A DNA stretch of 64,000 nucleotides, taken from NCBI GenBank assembly GCA_001898225.1, contig MKTJ01000037.1, forward strand, positions 1 through 64,000, written 5' to 3'. Under the pieces are notes generated by a model. That model made no database searches. It saw nothing but the letters and a program-made list of their open reading frames with translations, and had not been told where the DNA came from. The position numbers and the translations under genes were made by a program. Source of the DNA: Chloroflexi bacterium 54-19. Lineage in GTDB: Bacteria; Chloroflexota; Chloroflexia; Chloroheliales; Chloroheliaceae. Below are positions 33,851-42,456 of the stretch, piece by piece. Within the stretch, counting starts at the first letter, position 1. Every line of letters begins with the position of its first letter.

Positions 33851-33909
33851 AATTGTATTTTTTGCCCAAAAATGTGTGTATTTCCAGCTAATTTTGAGGT
33901 AAAAACCAA

Positions 33910-33935
33910 TAAAAAAAGCAGGCCACTGGCCTGCT
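33910..33935 (-). terminator. Terminator of dnaA
   Basis: On the minus strand AGCAGGCCA and TGGCCTGCT form a 9-bp palindromic stem followed by TTTTTTTATTGG, about 45 bp after the dnaA stop. Confidence 0.8.
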
Positions 33936-33978
33936 CCTGAAGTTCCTATCCGGGCGGTTTAGCGCCGTAATGGAATAA

Positions 33979-35748
33979 TTATTTTCCTTCACCGTTATAC
34001 ACAATTTGAGTAATAGTGTTGATTTGCTGCCGTAACTGGATATTGCTGTCGAGAGCTTGCTCAATCTTATCCAGGCCATGCATAATCGTGGTGTGGTCGC
34101 GCCCGCCCAGGGACTGCCCGATTTCTACCAGGCTGTGGTCGGTCTGTTCGCGGATGATATACATCGCCACCTGGCGCGGAAGAACAATATCGGCGCTGCG
34201 ACTCTTGCCGAGCAAATCTTTCATCTCGACATTATAGAAGTTCGAGACCGCGTCGATAATCCGCTCCTTGGTGACCAGTTTCTTGCGCGAATTCAAAAGC
34301 GAGTCGTTGAGGGCCTGGGCCGCCAGGTCTACCGAAATCGCCATCTTGTTCAGGAAGCCGAACGCTACCACCCGGATGAGCGCGCCTTCCAGTTCGCGGA
34401 TATTACTCGGTACCTTGTGGGCGATAAATTCCATAACTTCCATTGGAATATGGACCTGCTGGTACTGGGCCTTGGCCTGTAGAATCAACAGGCGCATTTC
34501 GTAATCGGGCAGACTGACATCGGCAATCAAACCGCCTTCAAAGCGCGACCGCAATCGGTCTTCCAGGGTCAACATAGACTTGGGCGAACGGTCTGAGCTG
34601 ATTACGACCTGTTTGTACGATTCTACCAGGGTATTGAAGGTATGGAAAAATTCTTCCTGGGTCGAGTCTTTACCAGCAATAAATTGAATATCGTCAATCA
34701 TCAGGATGTCCATGCTGCGGTAACGACTGCGAAATTCTTCCATCCGATTTTCGCGGATACTGTTAACCATGTCGTTGGTGAACTTCTCGCTGGAAACGTA
34801 CATGATTTTGAGATAAGGCCGCAGCCGTAAAGCCTCGTGTCCAATTGCATGCAAAAGGTGGGTCTTGCCCAGACCGACACCGCCGTAAATGAATAACGGG
34901 TTGTAGCTGTTGCCCGGATTTTCGGCGACACTGCGACCGGCGGCGGCAGCCATACGGTTGCTGCTCCCGACGATGTACTTGTCAAAGACATAGCGAGGGT
35001 TGAGACCAAACTGAGCCGCCTTTTCTTCGTAATCGGTCGGCATGGCCGGGGCGGATTGGACCGGTGGCTCAATAATTCTTTCGTTCGGTGCCTGGCCGTT
35101 TTCGCTATAGTTGTAATTGTTGAGAGTATTCAGGTGCAAATCGGTCGGGCGGCTTTTAATACCATAACCGGCCGGGGCCGGTTTGCCACGATTGTTCTGG
35201 CCGTACTGGGAAGAACCGTTGCGCTGAGCGGCAAGCTGGCTGTTATTAACCCCGGCCTGCTCCAGGTTATTCAAATAGGGTCCGCGTGATTTAATACCGG
35301 GCGAAGGGGCCGGGCGGCTCTGACCGTTGGAGTAAGCGCCATTGCGCGGAGCGGCGGAAACCGGGGCCGGGTCGAAAAGTTGGGCCTGGACCGGCCCTTC
35401 AACCGTAAACTGGACATCGAGCGGTTCACCGACCACACCGGAGATGGCCTGGCCGACCACATCGGTATAATCAGCCTCCAGACGGCGGCAGGCGTAGGTG
35501 GTAGGAGCGGCAATAAGGGCCGTACCATGATTTATTTCGAGCAAATTTAGGTTTTTGATCCAGGAGTCAAAGGCGTGGCGTTCAAGCTGGATGTAGAGGT
35601 CACGCAGGGCAATCTGCCAGATTTGCCTGGTATCATTAAACGTACCACCCGTCCGAGGGGAAATATCAAGCATAGTTGAGTTTTCGGGGTTAGGGTTGTA
35701 AGTTTCCTCGAAAGAATAGTTCTGACCGTTATTGTTACTCCCTGGCAT
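33979..35748 (-). CDS. dnaA: Chromosomal replication initiator protein
   Basis: Initiator of 589 aa that binds DnaA boxes and opens the origin. Domain I (IWQIALRDLYIQLERHAFDSW, about residues 40–125) follows a 35-residue extra N-terminus. A long Gln/Asn/Pro-rich domain II (about 130–245) makes the protein larger than E. coli's 467 aa. The AAA+ domain has Walker A GGVGLGKTHL (about 289–298) and Walker B ILMIDDIQFIAGK; domain IV ends with the box-binding signature GGRDHTTIMHGLDKI. A ggag site precedes the ATG. Neither dnaN nor rpmH is adjacent, unlike the common order. Confidence 0.97.
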   Translation of the reverse strand: MPGSNNNGQNYSFEETYNPNPENSTMLDISPRTGGTFNDTRQIWQIALRDLYIQLERHAFDSWIKNLNLLEINHGTALIAAPTTYACRRLEADYTDVVGQAISGVVGEPLDVQFTVEGPVQAQLFDPAPVSAAPRNGAYSNGQSRPAPSPGIKSRGPYLNNLEQAGVNNSQLAAQRNGSSQYGQNNRGKPAPAGYGIKSRPTDLHLNTLNNYNYSENGQAPNERIIEPPVQSAPAMPTDYEEKAAQFGLNPRYVFDKYIVGSSNRMAAAAGRSVAENPGNSYNPLFIYGGVGLGKTHLLHAIGHEALRLRPYLKIMYVSSEKFTNDMVNSIRENRMEEFRSRYRSMDILMIDDIQFIAGKDSTQEEFFHTFNTLVESYKQVVISSDRSPKSMLTLEDRLRSRFEGGLIADVSLPDYEMRLLILQAKAQYQQVHIPMEVMEFIAHKVPSNIRELEGALIRVVAFGFLNKMAISVDLAAQALNDSLLNSRKKLVTKERIIDAVSNFYNVEMKDLLGKSRSADIVLPRQVAMYIIREQTDHSLVEIGQSLGGRDHTTIMHGLDKIEQALDSNIQLRQQINTITQIVYNGEGK

Positions 35749-36609
35749 AGTGATACACTCCAGTAAAATAAAATATCGGGGACACGGCCTTTGTTTTACT
35801 TTGCGGGGGCAGGATTTCCACGGTCTAGACTGGAAATATACAAAAACCCGTTACCGCGCAACAAAAACTAAAGGTGCACTAAAACTTGATTAACCGCAGT
35901 TAATCAGCCGAACAGTGACCCCATGAATAAAAGTTATAGACCCTTTTTAGGCTGATCTGAATAAGGAACAGGTAAGCTTCGACTACCTAAATGGATAAAA
36001 CCAAGCAAAACCTGTAATTGCTCGTCTTACCGTTTTACCTGAGTCTTATCTAGCACTAATCGCTAGGATTTAAAGAAATGATAGCAGCAAATTATCAGAG
36101 AAGCAAGTAGGTAAGGCGACTCTTAGTATAAGGATTTATTTGTATAGCCACTTTTGGGGAAAAACCTGGGCGATAATTTCCCACCATTTTTCAACCGCCA
36201 TGTGTGTATAATTGTCCACTTATTAACATTCATGTGTGGATAACTTTTTTTGCTTGTCATAAAATAACTTTTTGCTTAAATTAATCCTACACCAGATATA
36301 GTCGAAAATATTTTCTTGAATCTCTATATTGTGGTCTTTCCCTCAAAAAAGTTATACCCTCTATTCCACATTTTGTGGAGTGTTGGGATAACTTATCCTG
36401 TATTTGGATTCATTGTGACTCAAAAGTCTGTGAAAGATTCCACAGTTGTCCACAAAATGTTGAATCGTGTGCAATACTACCCCAGAATCTTCAAAAAAAA
36501 CGGTTGGTGCCAATGTGGACAACTCTGTGGAAATCTGGAGATCTTTTCCACATTTCCTGGTTTTTCCACACGCTCCAACCTTTAATTACGCTTCCTAGAC
36601 TCAGTGAGT
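35749..36609. other. Origin-like region on the 5' side of dnaA
   Basis: This 861-bp spacer between dnaA and the VWA gene holds a perfect DnaA box TGTGGATAA (36235–36243), a near-match TGTGTATAA (36203–36211), TTGTCCACA (36446–36454) with its inverse TGTGGACAA (36514–36522), and several TTTTCCACA-type sites between 36360 and 36571. Nearer dnaA is a palindrome GATTAAC-CGCA-GTTAATC at 35888–35905 that may regulate dnaA. No credible gene. Confidence 0.65.
35888..35905. promoter_or_regulatory. Palindrome upstream of dnaA
   Basis: Perfect 7-bp inverted repeat GATTAAC/GTTAATC with a 4-bp centre, 140–157 bp before the dnaA start codon. Suggests a regulator site for dnaA. Confidence 0.45.
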
Positions 36610-36612
36610 CTA
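36596..36612. repeat. Palindrome at the end of the VWA gene
   Basis: TAGACTCA and TGAGTCTA flank a single G, and the stop codon of the VWA gene (36610–36612) lies within it. Could be a transcript-end hairpin. Confidence 0.4.
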
Positions 36613-38547
36613 AGTCTTGGAAACCTTGATTTTTTTGTCCAAACCGTTTACCGGGCCAGAGTCTTTACGCCGAGTCCGCCGGGCCTGGTAAAAAATCCAC
36701 CATTCCATCATCAAGATTATAAGTGCGGCTAATACTAGGGGTTGCCAGAATTCGTGGTTACTCAGCGTGCCGCCACCCGACCCGGTCGGCAGTGTTCCCT
36801 GCAAACCGAGGTCATCCAGGGGCCGGATATTGCTGGAAAAATCGTCATAAAGGTTGACTACAAAATTATCCGAGAGTGAATTGGTTTTGCCCGCCACCGT
36901 CGTTTTATGGACTACACCGTAAATCCCGGTCTGGCCGGTATCGGTGAAAGAGGCTACTCCGCTGTTTACTTTAAGCACCTGGGTCCCATTATTGGGCGGC
37001 GTTACGCTGATTTGCTCGCTAGGGTCAGTAATATTGAAGCTAATCGGCTCGCCCGGATTTATCTCGGTCACCTGGTCGAGTGCCCCGGCAGGTTGGAGCC
37101 AGCTAAGGGTATTTATCAGGAGGATCGGCCAGGCCGTGCTGAGCCCCAGGTCGCTCTGGTGAACGTCAAAAGTCAGTAAAACGAACCGTTGGCCTTGCTG
37201 GTCGCCTTCCGCTAAAAGCGGGGTACCCTCGCTGCTGGAAGCTACCACTTTCATCCAACTGGGCAGCGTATATTGAGTGGCCTGTTTGATAAAGACCGCG
37301 CTCAGGTCGGTATAACGCAAAAGCGGGTCGCTCTGGTCCAACCGGGCAAAGGCGGGCGAATTAATCGAGCCGGTTACAGGCAGAATATTCGAAGTTGGCG
37401 GATCGATAAAGAATACTCCACCCGGCGGCAGCACGTCCGGGGCGTAAGTATCGAAAATATAGAGGTCAAAACTATCCTTGTTGGGCAGGGTATCATAATT
37501 ATCGGGCGTAACTTTGGTGACATTGTAATTTGGCAACCGGTTAAAGAATAGCTCTAAAAAGGTATTTCCCGGCGTAACCAGCAAGAGGCGCTGCGGTTGC
37601 CCGGCATTGCGGACGGTCCAGGCTTCGTTATCGGCGGCAAGGTAATCTTGTTGACCGGTATCACCTGGCTTGATGCGGGCGCTGACGATATGCGTATTTA
37701 TAGGCAAATCGGTCAGGGTAATGCTGTTTTTGTCTTCAGCGTTAATCTCCACCTGGCGGGTATCGAACTGTTTGTTATCTACCGTCACCACCAGGTTGAC
37801 TTTAGCGGCCTGGGCTGAAAAGTTTTTGAGACCGACGAAAAGCTGGGGACCGCCACCGGTTTCCCGCAACTGCAACCCACTTATGGCCTGGTTCTGGTCG
37901 GAATTGCCGACTTTTATATATTTAATTTTGGCTTTCAGGGAAGGTAAATCTTCCTCGCGGGCAAACGCTCCGCTGCTGACTACCACGACCGTCGTACCGG
38001 GATAGCGGTCCGCCGCTGCCGCCGCCAGAATCAGGGATGGCTTGGGGTTCGAGGGTTCGCTGGTGACTTTGGCCTTATTGAGGGCGGCTTTAAGCTCGTT
38101 TTTGTTAGTCGAGTTCGAGGCCAGCACTTCCGGGAAGGAATGCATCAGGACCAATGTTATCTGGTCGCCGCCGCCCATCCCGTCAATAATATTGTTAATT
38201 TCGTCCTTGGCTTTGCTAAAACGGCTCGGCTGGACATCGGTCGCCTGCATTCCTGCCGAGGCATCGAGCAGGATAATGATGTTGCCGCTGGCCTGGGCTT
38301 CCGCCTCGAAAAAGGGCCGGGTCAGGGTGAAGACCAGCAAAAATAGCAGGAGCAGTTGCAAGAGCAACAGCCAGTTTTTCTGAAGTTTTTGCCAGGGTGC
38401 GTTGGCCTGTTTGTCTTCGAGGACGCGCCGCCACAAAAAGTTACTGCTGACGGTCAGGTCTTCGCGCTTAACCTTGAGCAGGTAAAGCACCACTATCGGT
38501 ACTGCCAGGGCCAGCAGCCCAAGCGCAAAAGGTATTAACAGTCCCAC
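36610..38547 (-). CDS. BatA-like membrane protein with degenerate VWA domain
   Basis: Membrane protein of 645 aa with a GTG start. The N-terminal BatA-type region has two helices (about 4–25 and 58–77) around SSNFLWRRVLEDKQANAPWQ. A VWA-type domain follows, but its MIDAS reads D95-ASA-G99 instead of DxSxS and the later acidic loop is replaced by VVSSGAFA, so metal-dependent binding is doubtful. A large periplasmic or extracellular portion (about 230–600) precedes a last helix near the C-terminus. Its partners appear to be the DUF58 and MoxR proteins encoded upstream in the same cluster. Confidence 0.82.
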   Translation of the reverse strand: MGLLIPFALGLLALAVPIVVLYLLKVKREDLTVSSNFLWRRVLEDKQANAPWQKLQKNWLLLLQLLLLFLLVFTLTRPFFEAEAQASGNIIILLDASAGMQATDVQPSRFSKAKDEINNIIDGMGGGDQITLVLMHSFPEVLASNSTNKNELKAALNKAKVTSEPSNPKPSLILAAAAADRYPGTTVVVVSSGAFAREEDLPSLKAKIKYIKVGNSDQNQAISGLQLRETGGGPQLFVGLKNFSAQAAKVNLVVTVDNKQFDTRQVEINAEDKNSITLTDLPINTHIVSARIKPGDTGQQDYLAADNEAWTVRNAGQPQRLLLVTPGNTFLELFFNRLPNYNVTKVTPDNYDTLPNKDSFDLYIFDTYAPDVLPPGGVFFIDPPTSNILPVTGSINSPAFARLDQSDPLLRYTDLSAVFIKQATQYTLPSWMKVVASSSEGTPLLAEGDQQGQRFVLLTFDVHQSDLGLSTAWPILLINTLSWLQPAGALDQVTEINPGEPISFNITDPSEQISVTPPNNGTQVLKVNSGVASFTDTGQTGIYGVVHKTTVAGKTNSLSDNFVVNLYDDFSSNIRPLDDLGLQGTLPTGSGGGTLSNHEFWQPLVLAALIILMMEWWIFYQARRTRRKDSGPVNGLDKKIKVSKT

Positions 38548-38566
38548 AATCGGCCTGCCTTCGAGG

Positions 38567-39505
38567 TTAGTTTACAATGCCACGCCGCCGCATATAATGC
38601 AGCACCAGGTCTTCAAAAGAGGTATCGGTCTCAACCTGGATGTAATTGACCGAACGGCGGCGACAAAAATCCATTAAATCGCGCTGCCAGTTGGTAAATT
38701 CCCGGCGATAAGCTTCCAAAGAATTGTTATCTATGCTAACTTCCTGGCTCTCGCCCGTTTCGCTGTCAACCAGCCTGAAATCGCCCCGCACGGTCGGGTT
38801 CACTTCGTCCGGCGAGAGGACGTGGAGTAAAACCACTTCGTGCCCGGCCCCCTGTAAAGCCCGGATACCATCGTAGCAGCCGCCGGGCGCGAACAAATCC
38901 GAAATCAAAAAGAGCAGTCCCGGTTGGCGGGTAGTGCTGGCATAGCTGCGTAAAGCGGTGTTGAGGTTGCCGCCCGGCCCGGAAGGCAGTTCTTCCACGA
39001 AGCGAATCATGCGGACGGTCTGAGTCTTACCGCGCATCATCGGCAACCGGCTTTCGTGCCCGCTTTTCCCGGCAAATAAAGCCGCCAGGCTGACCCGGTC
39101 CATCGCGGCCAGGGCCATATATGAAATGGCGGCAGCCGTTTGCTTGGCGTAATGCAACTTGTTGTAACTCGGATTCGAGGGTGCTACCCCTTCGGCCAGG
39201 ACTAAATCGGAAGAAGGGCCGCTCCAATCCATCGACCGGCTGCAATCAATCAGGACGTGAATGGTCAGTTCTTCTTCTTCCTCGAAAAGTTTTAGAAAGA
39301 CCCGTTCCAGGCGTGCATAAATATTCCAATCCACCTGGCGCAAGTCGTCGCCGGGAGTATAGTCGCGGTAGTCGGCAAACTCGACCGAAGTACCGCGTTT
39401 GGTCGAACGCCGTTCCCCCTTGATGCTGCCCGCCCGGACCCGTTTACTTACCAGGGTCAGGCGGTCGATTTTTCTCAAAAATTCTTCGTTTAATAAGGCT
39501 GGCAT
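38567..39505 (-). CDS. DUF58 (VWA-like) protein of the MoxR system
   Basis: Soluble protein of 312 aa. The DUF58 signature is clear: VEFADYRDYTPGDDLRQVDW and IYARLERVFLKLFEEEEE, followed by a VWA-like core with intact MIDAS DCSRS in HVLIDCSRSMDWSG. DUF58 proteins regularly accompany MoxR AAA+ ATPases and BatA-type membrane proteins and are thought to act in chaperone-like assembly of envelope or metal-containing complexes. It sits 19 bp before the BatA-like gene. Confidence 0.9.
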   Translation of the reverse strand: MPALLNEEFLRKIDRLTLVSKRVRAGSIKGERRSTKRGTSVEFADYRDYTPGDDLRQVDWNIYARLERVFLKLFEEEEELTIHVLIDCSRSMDWSGPSSDLVLAEGVAPSNPSYNKLHYAKQTAAAISYMALAAMDRVSLAALFAGKSGHESRLPMMRGKTQTVRMIRFVEELPSGPGGNLNTALRSYASTTRQPGLLFLISDLFAPGGCYDGIRALQGAGHEVVLLHVLSPDEVNPTVRGDFRLVDSETGESQEVSIDNNSLEAYRREFTNWQRDLMDFCRRRSVNYIQVETDTSFEDLVLHYMRRRGIVN

Positions 39506-39514
39506 AGGCTAAAA

Positions 39515-39551
39515 CATTCGTTGAACGATACAACGTAATACGTTGAACGTC
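39515..39551. repeat. Dispersed repeat, left arm
   Basis: Contains the core CGTTGAACGATACAACG at 39519–39535 and a second TTGAACGT unit. Opposite in polarity to the arm at 39615–39650, so the two make an inverted pair around about 65 bp. Confidence 0.6.
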
Positions 39552-39614
39552 GGTTTTGTTTAGGGTAATAATGGAATAGTAGTTTTTGGTAAATCTAGAA
39601 ATTTATTCAGAATT

Positions 39615-39650
39615 CACGTTCAACGTTTAACGTTCAACGTTATTTCGTAC
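39615..39650. repeat. Dispersed repeat, right arm
   Basis: Heptamer-like units ACGTTCA/ACGTTTA/ACGTTCA/ACGTT in tandem up to the stop codon of the S41 gene. Inverted relative to 39515–39551. Confidence 0.6.
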
Positions 39651-41293
39651 TACGGATTCTTCTTGGCGACTAATTTCTCCAGGTAATCGACACCGGCGGA
39701 CAGTTGCGGGTCGCGCCCTGCCACGATGTCTTCAATGGTTCGCTCAACCGTAATATCCGGCGTAACCCCTATACCGTTGACCTTCTCGCCGCCCTTGGAC
39801 TCGTAGACATCCACGGTCACGCTGATGGCCGACCCGTCACCTAGCGGGTAAGCCGCCGTGTGACCGAGCGCCCCGGCAGTTTTGACCCCAATCAGAGGCC
39901 CCAGTTTGAAATCCCGGACCGCCAGGGCCAGCATTTCGCTGCTGCTCGCGCTCACATCGTCCTGTAACAACACCAGCGGCAGGAGCGGCGAGAACGGTTT
40001 GCCCTTGTTCGGGCTGTCCTGCAAGTCGTTACTGACTTTCATGGGGTCGCGGCTGGTCCGGTTGGTGTTATAACCCATTATCTCGCCCCCGGCCACGAAG
40101 CGGCCCGTCACCTGCTCGACATTGATACCGCCGGGATTCTCTCGTACATCCAGGATCCAGCTATCGGCCCCCTGCTTGCGCAGGTCGATCATGGCTTTAT
40201 CGGTTTCGTCCGCAACATTGAGGAAAAAGTCGCGGATAGCGATATAGCCGATATGGCCGTTAATAAGCCGGTATTCCACGGTCGGCAGGGTATAGCTGCC
40301 TTTGGTAACCTGGACCGTCACCGGTTGGGCCGAACCTGACCGGGCCAGCACGAAAGTATGGGCTTCGTTTTCCTGGGCATTTTTGATAAGCGACCAGGTT
40401 TTATCGTTAATCAGGGTGCCATCGTAAGAGACAATCTGGTCGCCCGCCTTGATACCGGCTTTGTCGGCGGGACTGCCGGCTACCACCCGCACGATATAGG
40501 CATTGCCGTCCTGGGTCGTGACGACCACCCCGAACCCGACCGAGCTATTGTTGCCGGAAAGCAGATTTTGACGGCTCTGGTAACTGGCCGTATCCATGAA
40601 GTAGGTATGTTCGTCTCCGACCGCGTCGGCCATCACGTTCACGACGCGCCAGGCAAGCTGGTCCTTGGGATATTCGAACCCCTTATCGGCGTTCAAAAGT
40701 TTGGTGAAAGCCGTCGAAAAAGTATTCCAGTTGGACTCCACGTCCGTCCCGAAAGTCACGTCCGGGGCGGTCTGCCCGGTTACACTTGCCACCTCTTTCA
40801 ATCCCGCCGCCAATATTGCCGCCGTGTCAGGCTCCTTAAAGAGGTGTTTATTGATGGCGTCATAGGCGGCCTTGATGGTCTTTAGCTCGACATCCTGGTC
40901 AATTGCTACCGGGGTGCCGGAGAATACCGGGGTAGCCGTAAACGGCGCTTCGGTAGCGGCAGGAGTCGAGGTGGGCGGGAGGGGTGTAGCGGTCGGACGC
41001 GTAGCGGTCGGGAATTTGTTATCGACAGTCGGGGTCGGCGCGATTACCGGCGTTGAAGTAACATCCGGGCCGGTAGTATTTCCGGCAGTTGGGCTGTTGC
41101 TATTGATGGTAATTGGCGACAACTGGACCGAAGCCGTGACACTGGGGTTGGGCGTGACCACGGTAACATTCGAGTCGTTGTTACCACAGGCGCTCAAAAA
41201 GAGCGAAATGACCAGCAGCAAAACCGGGAGCAGACCCAGTCGTTTTGCGCCGCCAGGGAGAAAGATTTTAGATTGACCGTTTTTATTGTTCAA
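39650..41293 (-). CDS. S41-family peptidase lipoprotein with PDZ domain
   Basis: Exported protease-like lipoprotein of 547 aa. The lipobox LFLSAC gives Cys36, then comes a Thr/Pro-rich linker (about 40–125). A PDZ domain (about 245–330: GVVVTTQDGNAYIVRVV, then GIKAGDQIVSYDG) precedes the S41 core with DVRENPGGI and the nucleophile region DDVSASSSEMLAL (about 449). The lysine of the CtpA Ser/Lys dyad is not in its usual place: where TFGKG is expected the sequence reads GVKTAGALG. It may belong to the S41 branch without that lysine. It starts 6 bp after moxR. Confidence 0.87.
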   Translation of the reverse strand: MNNKNGQSKIFLPGGAKRLGLLPVLLLVISLFLSACGNNDSNVTVVTPNPSVTASVQLSPITINSNSPTAGNTTGPDVTSTPVIAPTPTVDNKFPTATRPTATPLPPTSTPAATEAPFTATPVFSGTPVAIDQDVELKTIKAAYDAINKHLFKEPDTAAILAAGLKEVASVTGQTAPDVTFGTDVESNWNTFSTAFTKLLNADKGFEYPKDQLAWRVVNVMADAVGDEHTYFMDTASYQSRQNLLSGNNSSVGFGVVVTTQDGNAYIVRVVAGSPADKAGIKAGDQIVSYDGTLINDKTWSLIKNAQENEAHTFVLARSGSAQPVTVQVTKGSYTLPTVEYRLINGHIGYIAIRDFFLNVADETDKAMIDLRKQGADSWILDVRENPGGINVEQVTGRFVAGGEIMGYNTNRTSRDPMKVSNDLQDSPNKGKPFSPLLPLVLLQDDVSASSSEMLALAVRDFKLGPLIGVKTAGALGHTAAYPLGDGSAISVTVDVYESKGGEKVNGIGVTPDITVERTIEDIVAGRDPQLSAGVDYLEKLVAKKNP

Positions 41294-41299
41294 GATAGC

Positions 41300-42307
41300 T
41301 TACTTCTTATCCAGGGGAACACTTTTTAAAATTTCCTCGATAACGCTATCCGCCTGGATACCCTCGGCTTCACCTTCGAAATTAAGAATAAGGCGGTGGC
41401 GCAGGGCCGAGAGAGCGACCGCTTTCACGTCGTCAAAGGCGACATTGAAACGCCCTTCCATCATCGCCACAATTTTAGCCGCCAGCATCAGGGCTTGCGC
41501 GCCGCGCGGACTGGCCCCAAAGCGGACGTACTGGCGCGTGATTTCGGGGGCATCGGGGCTATCGGGATGGGTTGCCAGGATAAGCCGGGCGATGTAATTG
41601 GTGACGTGGGTCGCCGCCGGGACATCGCGGGCCAGTTCGCCCATTGCCGTGACAATCCGGCCATCGGCCATTTTCTTGAGGGCCGTCTGCTCGGTCGTGG
41701 TGGTGCGGGTCAGGATTTGCATCAGGTCGTCCTCGCGGGGGAAACTGACCTGTAATTTGAAAAAGAAGCGGTCGAGCTGGGCTTCCGGTAAAGGATAGGT
41801 ACCTTCCATGTCAATCGGGTTCTGGGTCGCCAGCACAAAGAAGGGTCGCTCCACCCGGTAGCTGCGGTTTGCCACGGTGACGGTCTTTTCCTGCATGGCT
41901 TCGAGCAAGGCGGATTGAGTCTTGGGCGTGGCCCGGTTGATTTCGTCAGCCAGGAGCAGGTTCGTAAAGACCGGGCCGGGCTGGAAGCGGAACTGTCGCC
42001 CGCCCTGGGGGTCGTCCAGCAGGATGTTGGTCCCGACAATATCGGCGGGCATAAGGTCGGGTGTGAACTGGATGCGGCTGAAATGCAGGTCTAAAACCTG
42101 GCCGAGGGTGCGCACCATCGCCGTCTTGCCCAGCCCCGGCACGCCTTCCAGCAGCACGTGACCGCCCGCGATTATACTGATGAGGATATTCCGCATCACG
42201 TCGCGCTGGCCGACAATTACTTTGCCCACTTCATCTTCAATGCGGGTCGTCAATTCGCGGAACTGGTCCGGCGTTATGGTCAGGGGAGTGGCGGCGGTGG
42301 TCGTCAT
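41300..42307 (-). CDS. MoxR-family AAA+ ATPase
   Basis: AAA+ ATPase of 335 aa. Walker A EGVPGLGKT is at residues 54–62, Walker B LLADEINRA follows, and the MoxR strings VLATQNPIDMEGTYPLPEAQLDRF are present with the sensor and arginine-finger regions. MoxR proteins work with VWA and DUF58 proteins as chaperones in maturation of enzymes or envelope complexes. The genes directly downstream here are the S41 lipoprotein, DUF58 and BatA-like genes. Confidence 0.95.
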   Translation of the reverse strand: MTTTAATPLTITPDQFRELTTRIEDEVGKVIVGQRDVMRNILISIIAGGHVLLEGVPGLGKTAMVRTLGQVLDLHFSRIQFTPDLMPADIVGTNILLDDPQGGRQFRFQPGPVFTNLLLADEINRATPKTQSALLEAMQEKTVTVANRSYRVERPFFVLATQNPIDMEGTYPLPEAQLDRFFFKLQVSFPREDDLMQILTRTTTTEQTALKKMADGRIVTAMGELARDVPAATHVTNYIARLILATHPDSPDAPEITRQYVRFGASPRGAQALMLAAKIVAMMEGRFNVAFDDVKAVALSALRHRLILNFEGEAEGIQADSVIEEILKSVPLDKK

Positions 42308-42403
42308 TCTTTAGCTTCACTTTCTATCTTTTGAAAATCGCGCCCGTTAAACCCAGAAAACACATTAACCTGGAAAAACTAACCAAATTATGCAAATGCT
42401 TTT

Positions 42404-42449
42404 ACGTTGTTTCATTCAACGTTCAACGTTCAACGTTCGACGTTTAACA
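42404..42449. repeat. Heptameric tandem repeat (AACGTTC) with 17-bp core
   Basis: After the core CGTTGTTTCATTCAACG at 42405–42421, the unit AACGTTC repeats in tandem with a diverged last unit (GACGTTT). Each unit contains the palindrome AACGTT. Lies in the spacer between the Gln/Gly-rich gene and moxR. Confidence 0.7.
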
Positions 42450-42456
42450 CATATGG

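Larger units (their letters stand above)
33230..33978. other. Origin-like region on the 3' side of dnaA
   Basis: This 749-bp spacer contains a DnaA-box cluster at 33724–33850 (listed separately), further TTTCCACA-like sites near 33460 and 33546, and a very AT-rich tract at about 33401–33450 (tattatatttatatatattt) suited to unwinding. The dnaA terminator occupies 33910–33935. No convincing gene is present. Confidence 0.7.

Noticed and set aside
36316..36585. 89-codon plus-strand frame in the dnaA–VWA spacer
   Set aside because: It runs through DnaA-box-like sequence, has no ribosome site and no domain-like pattern.
42404..42449. CRISPR array
   Set aside because: Repeat units are 7 bp and contiguous, with no spacers.
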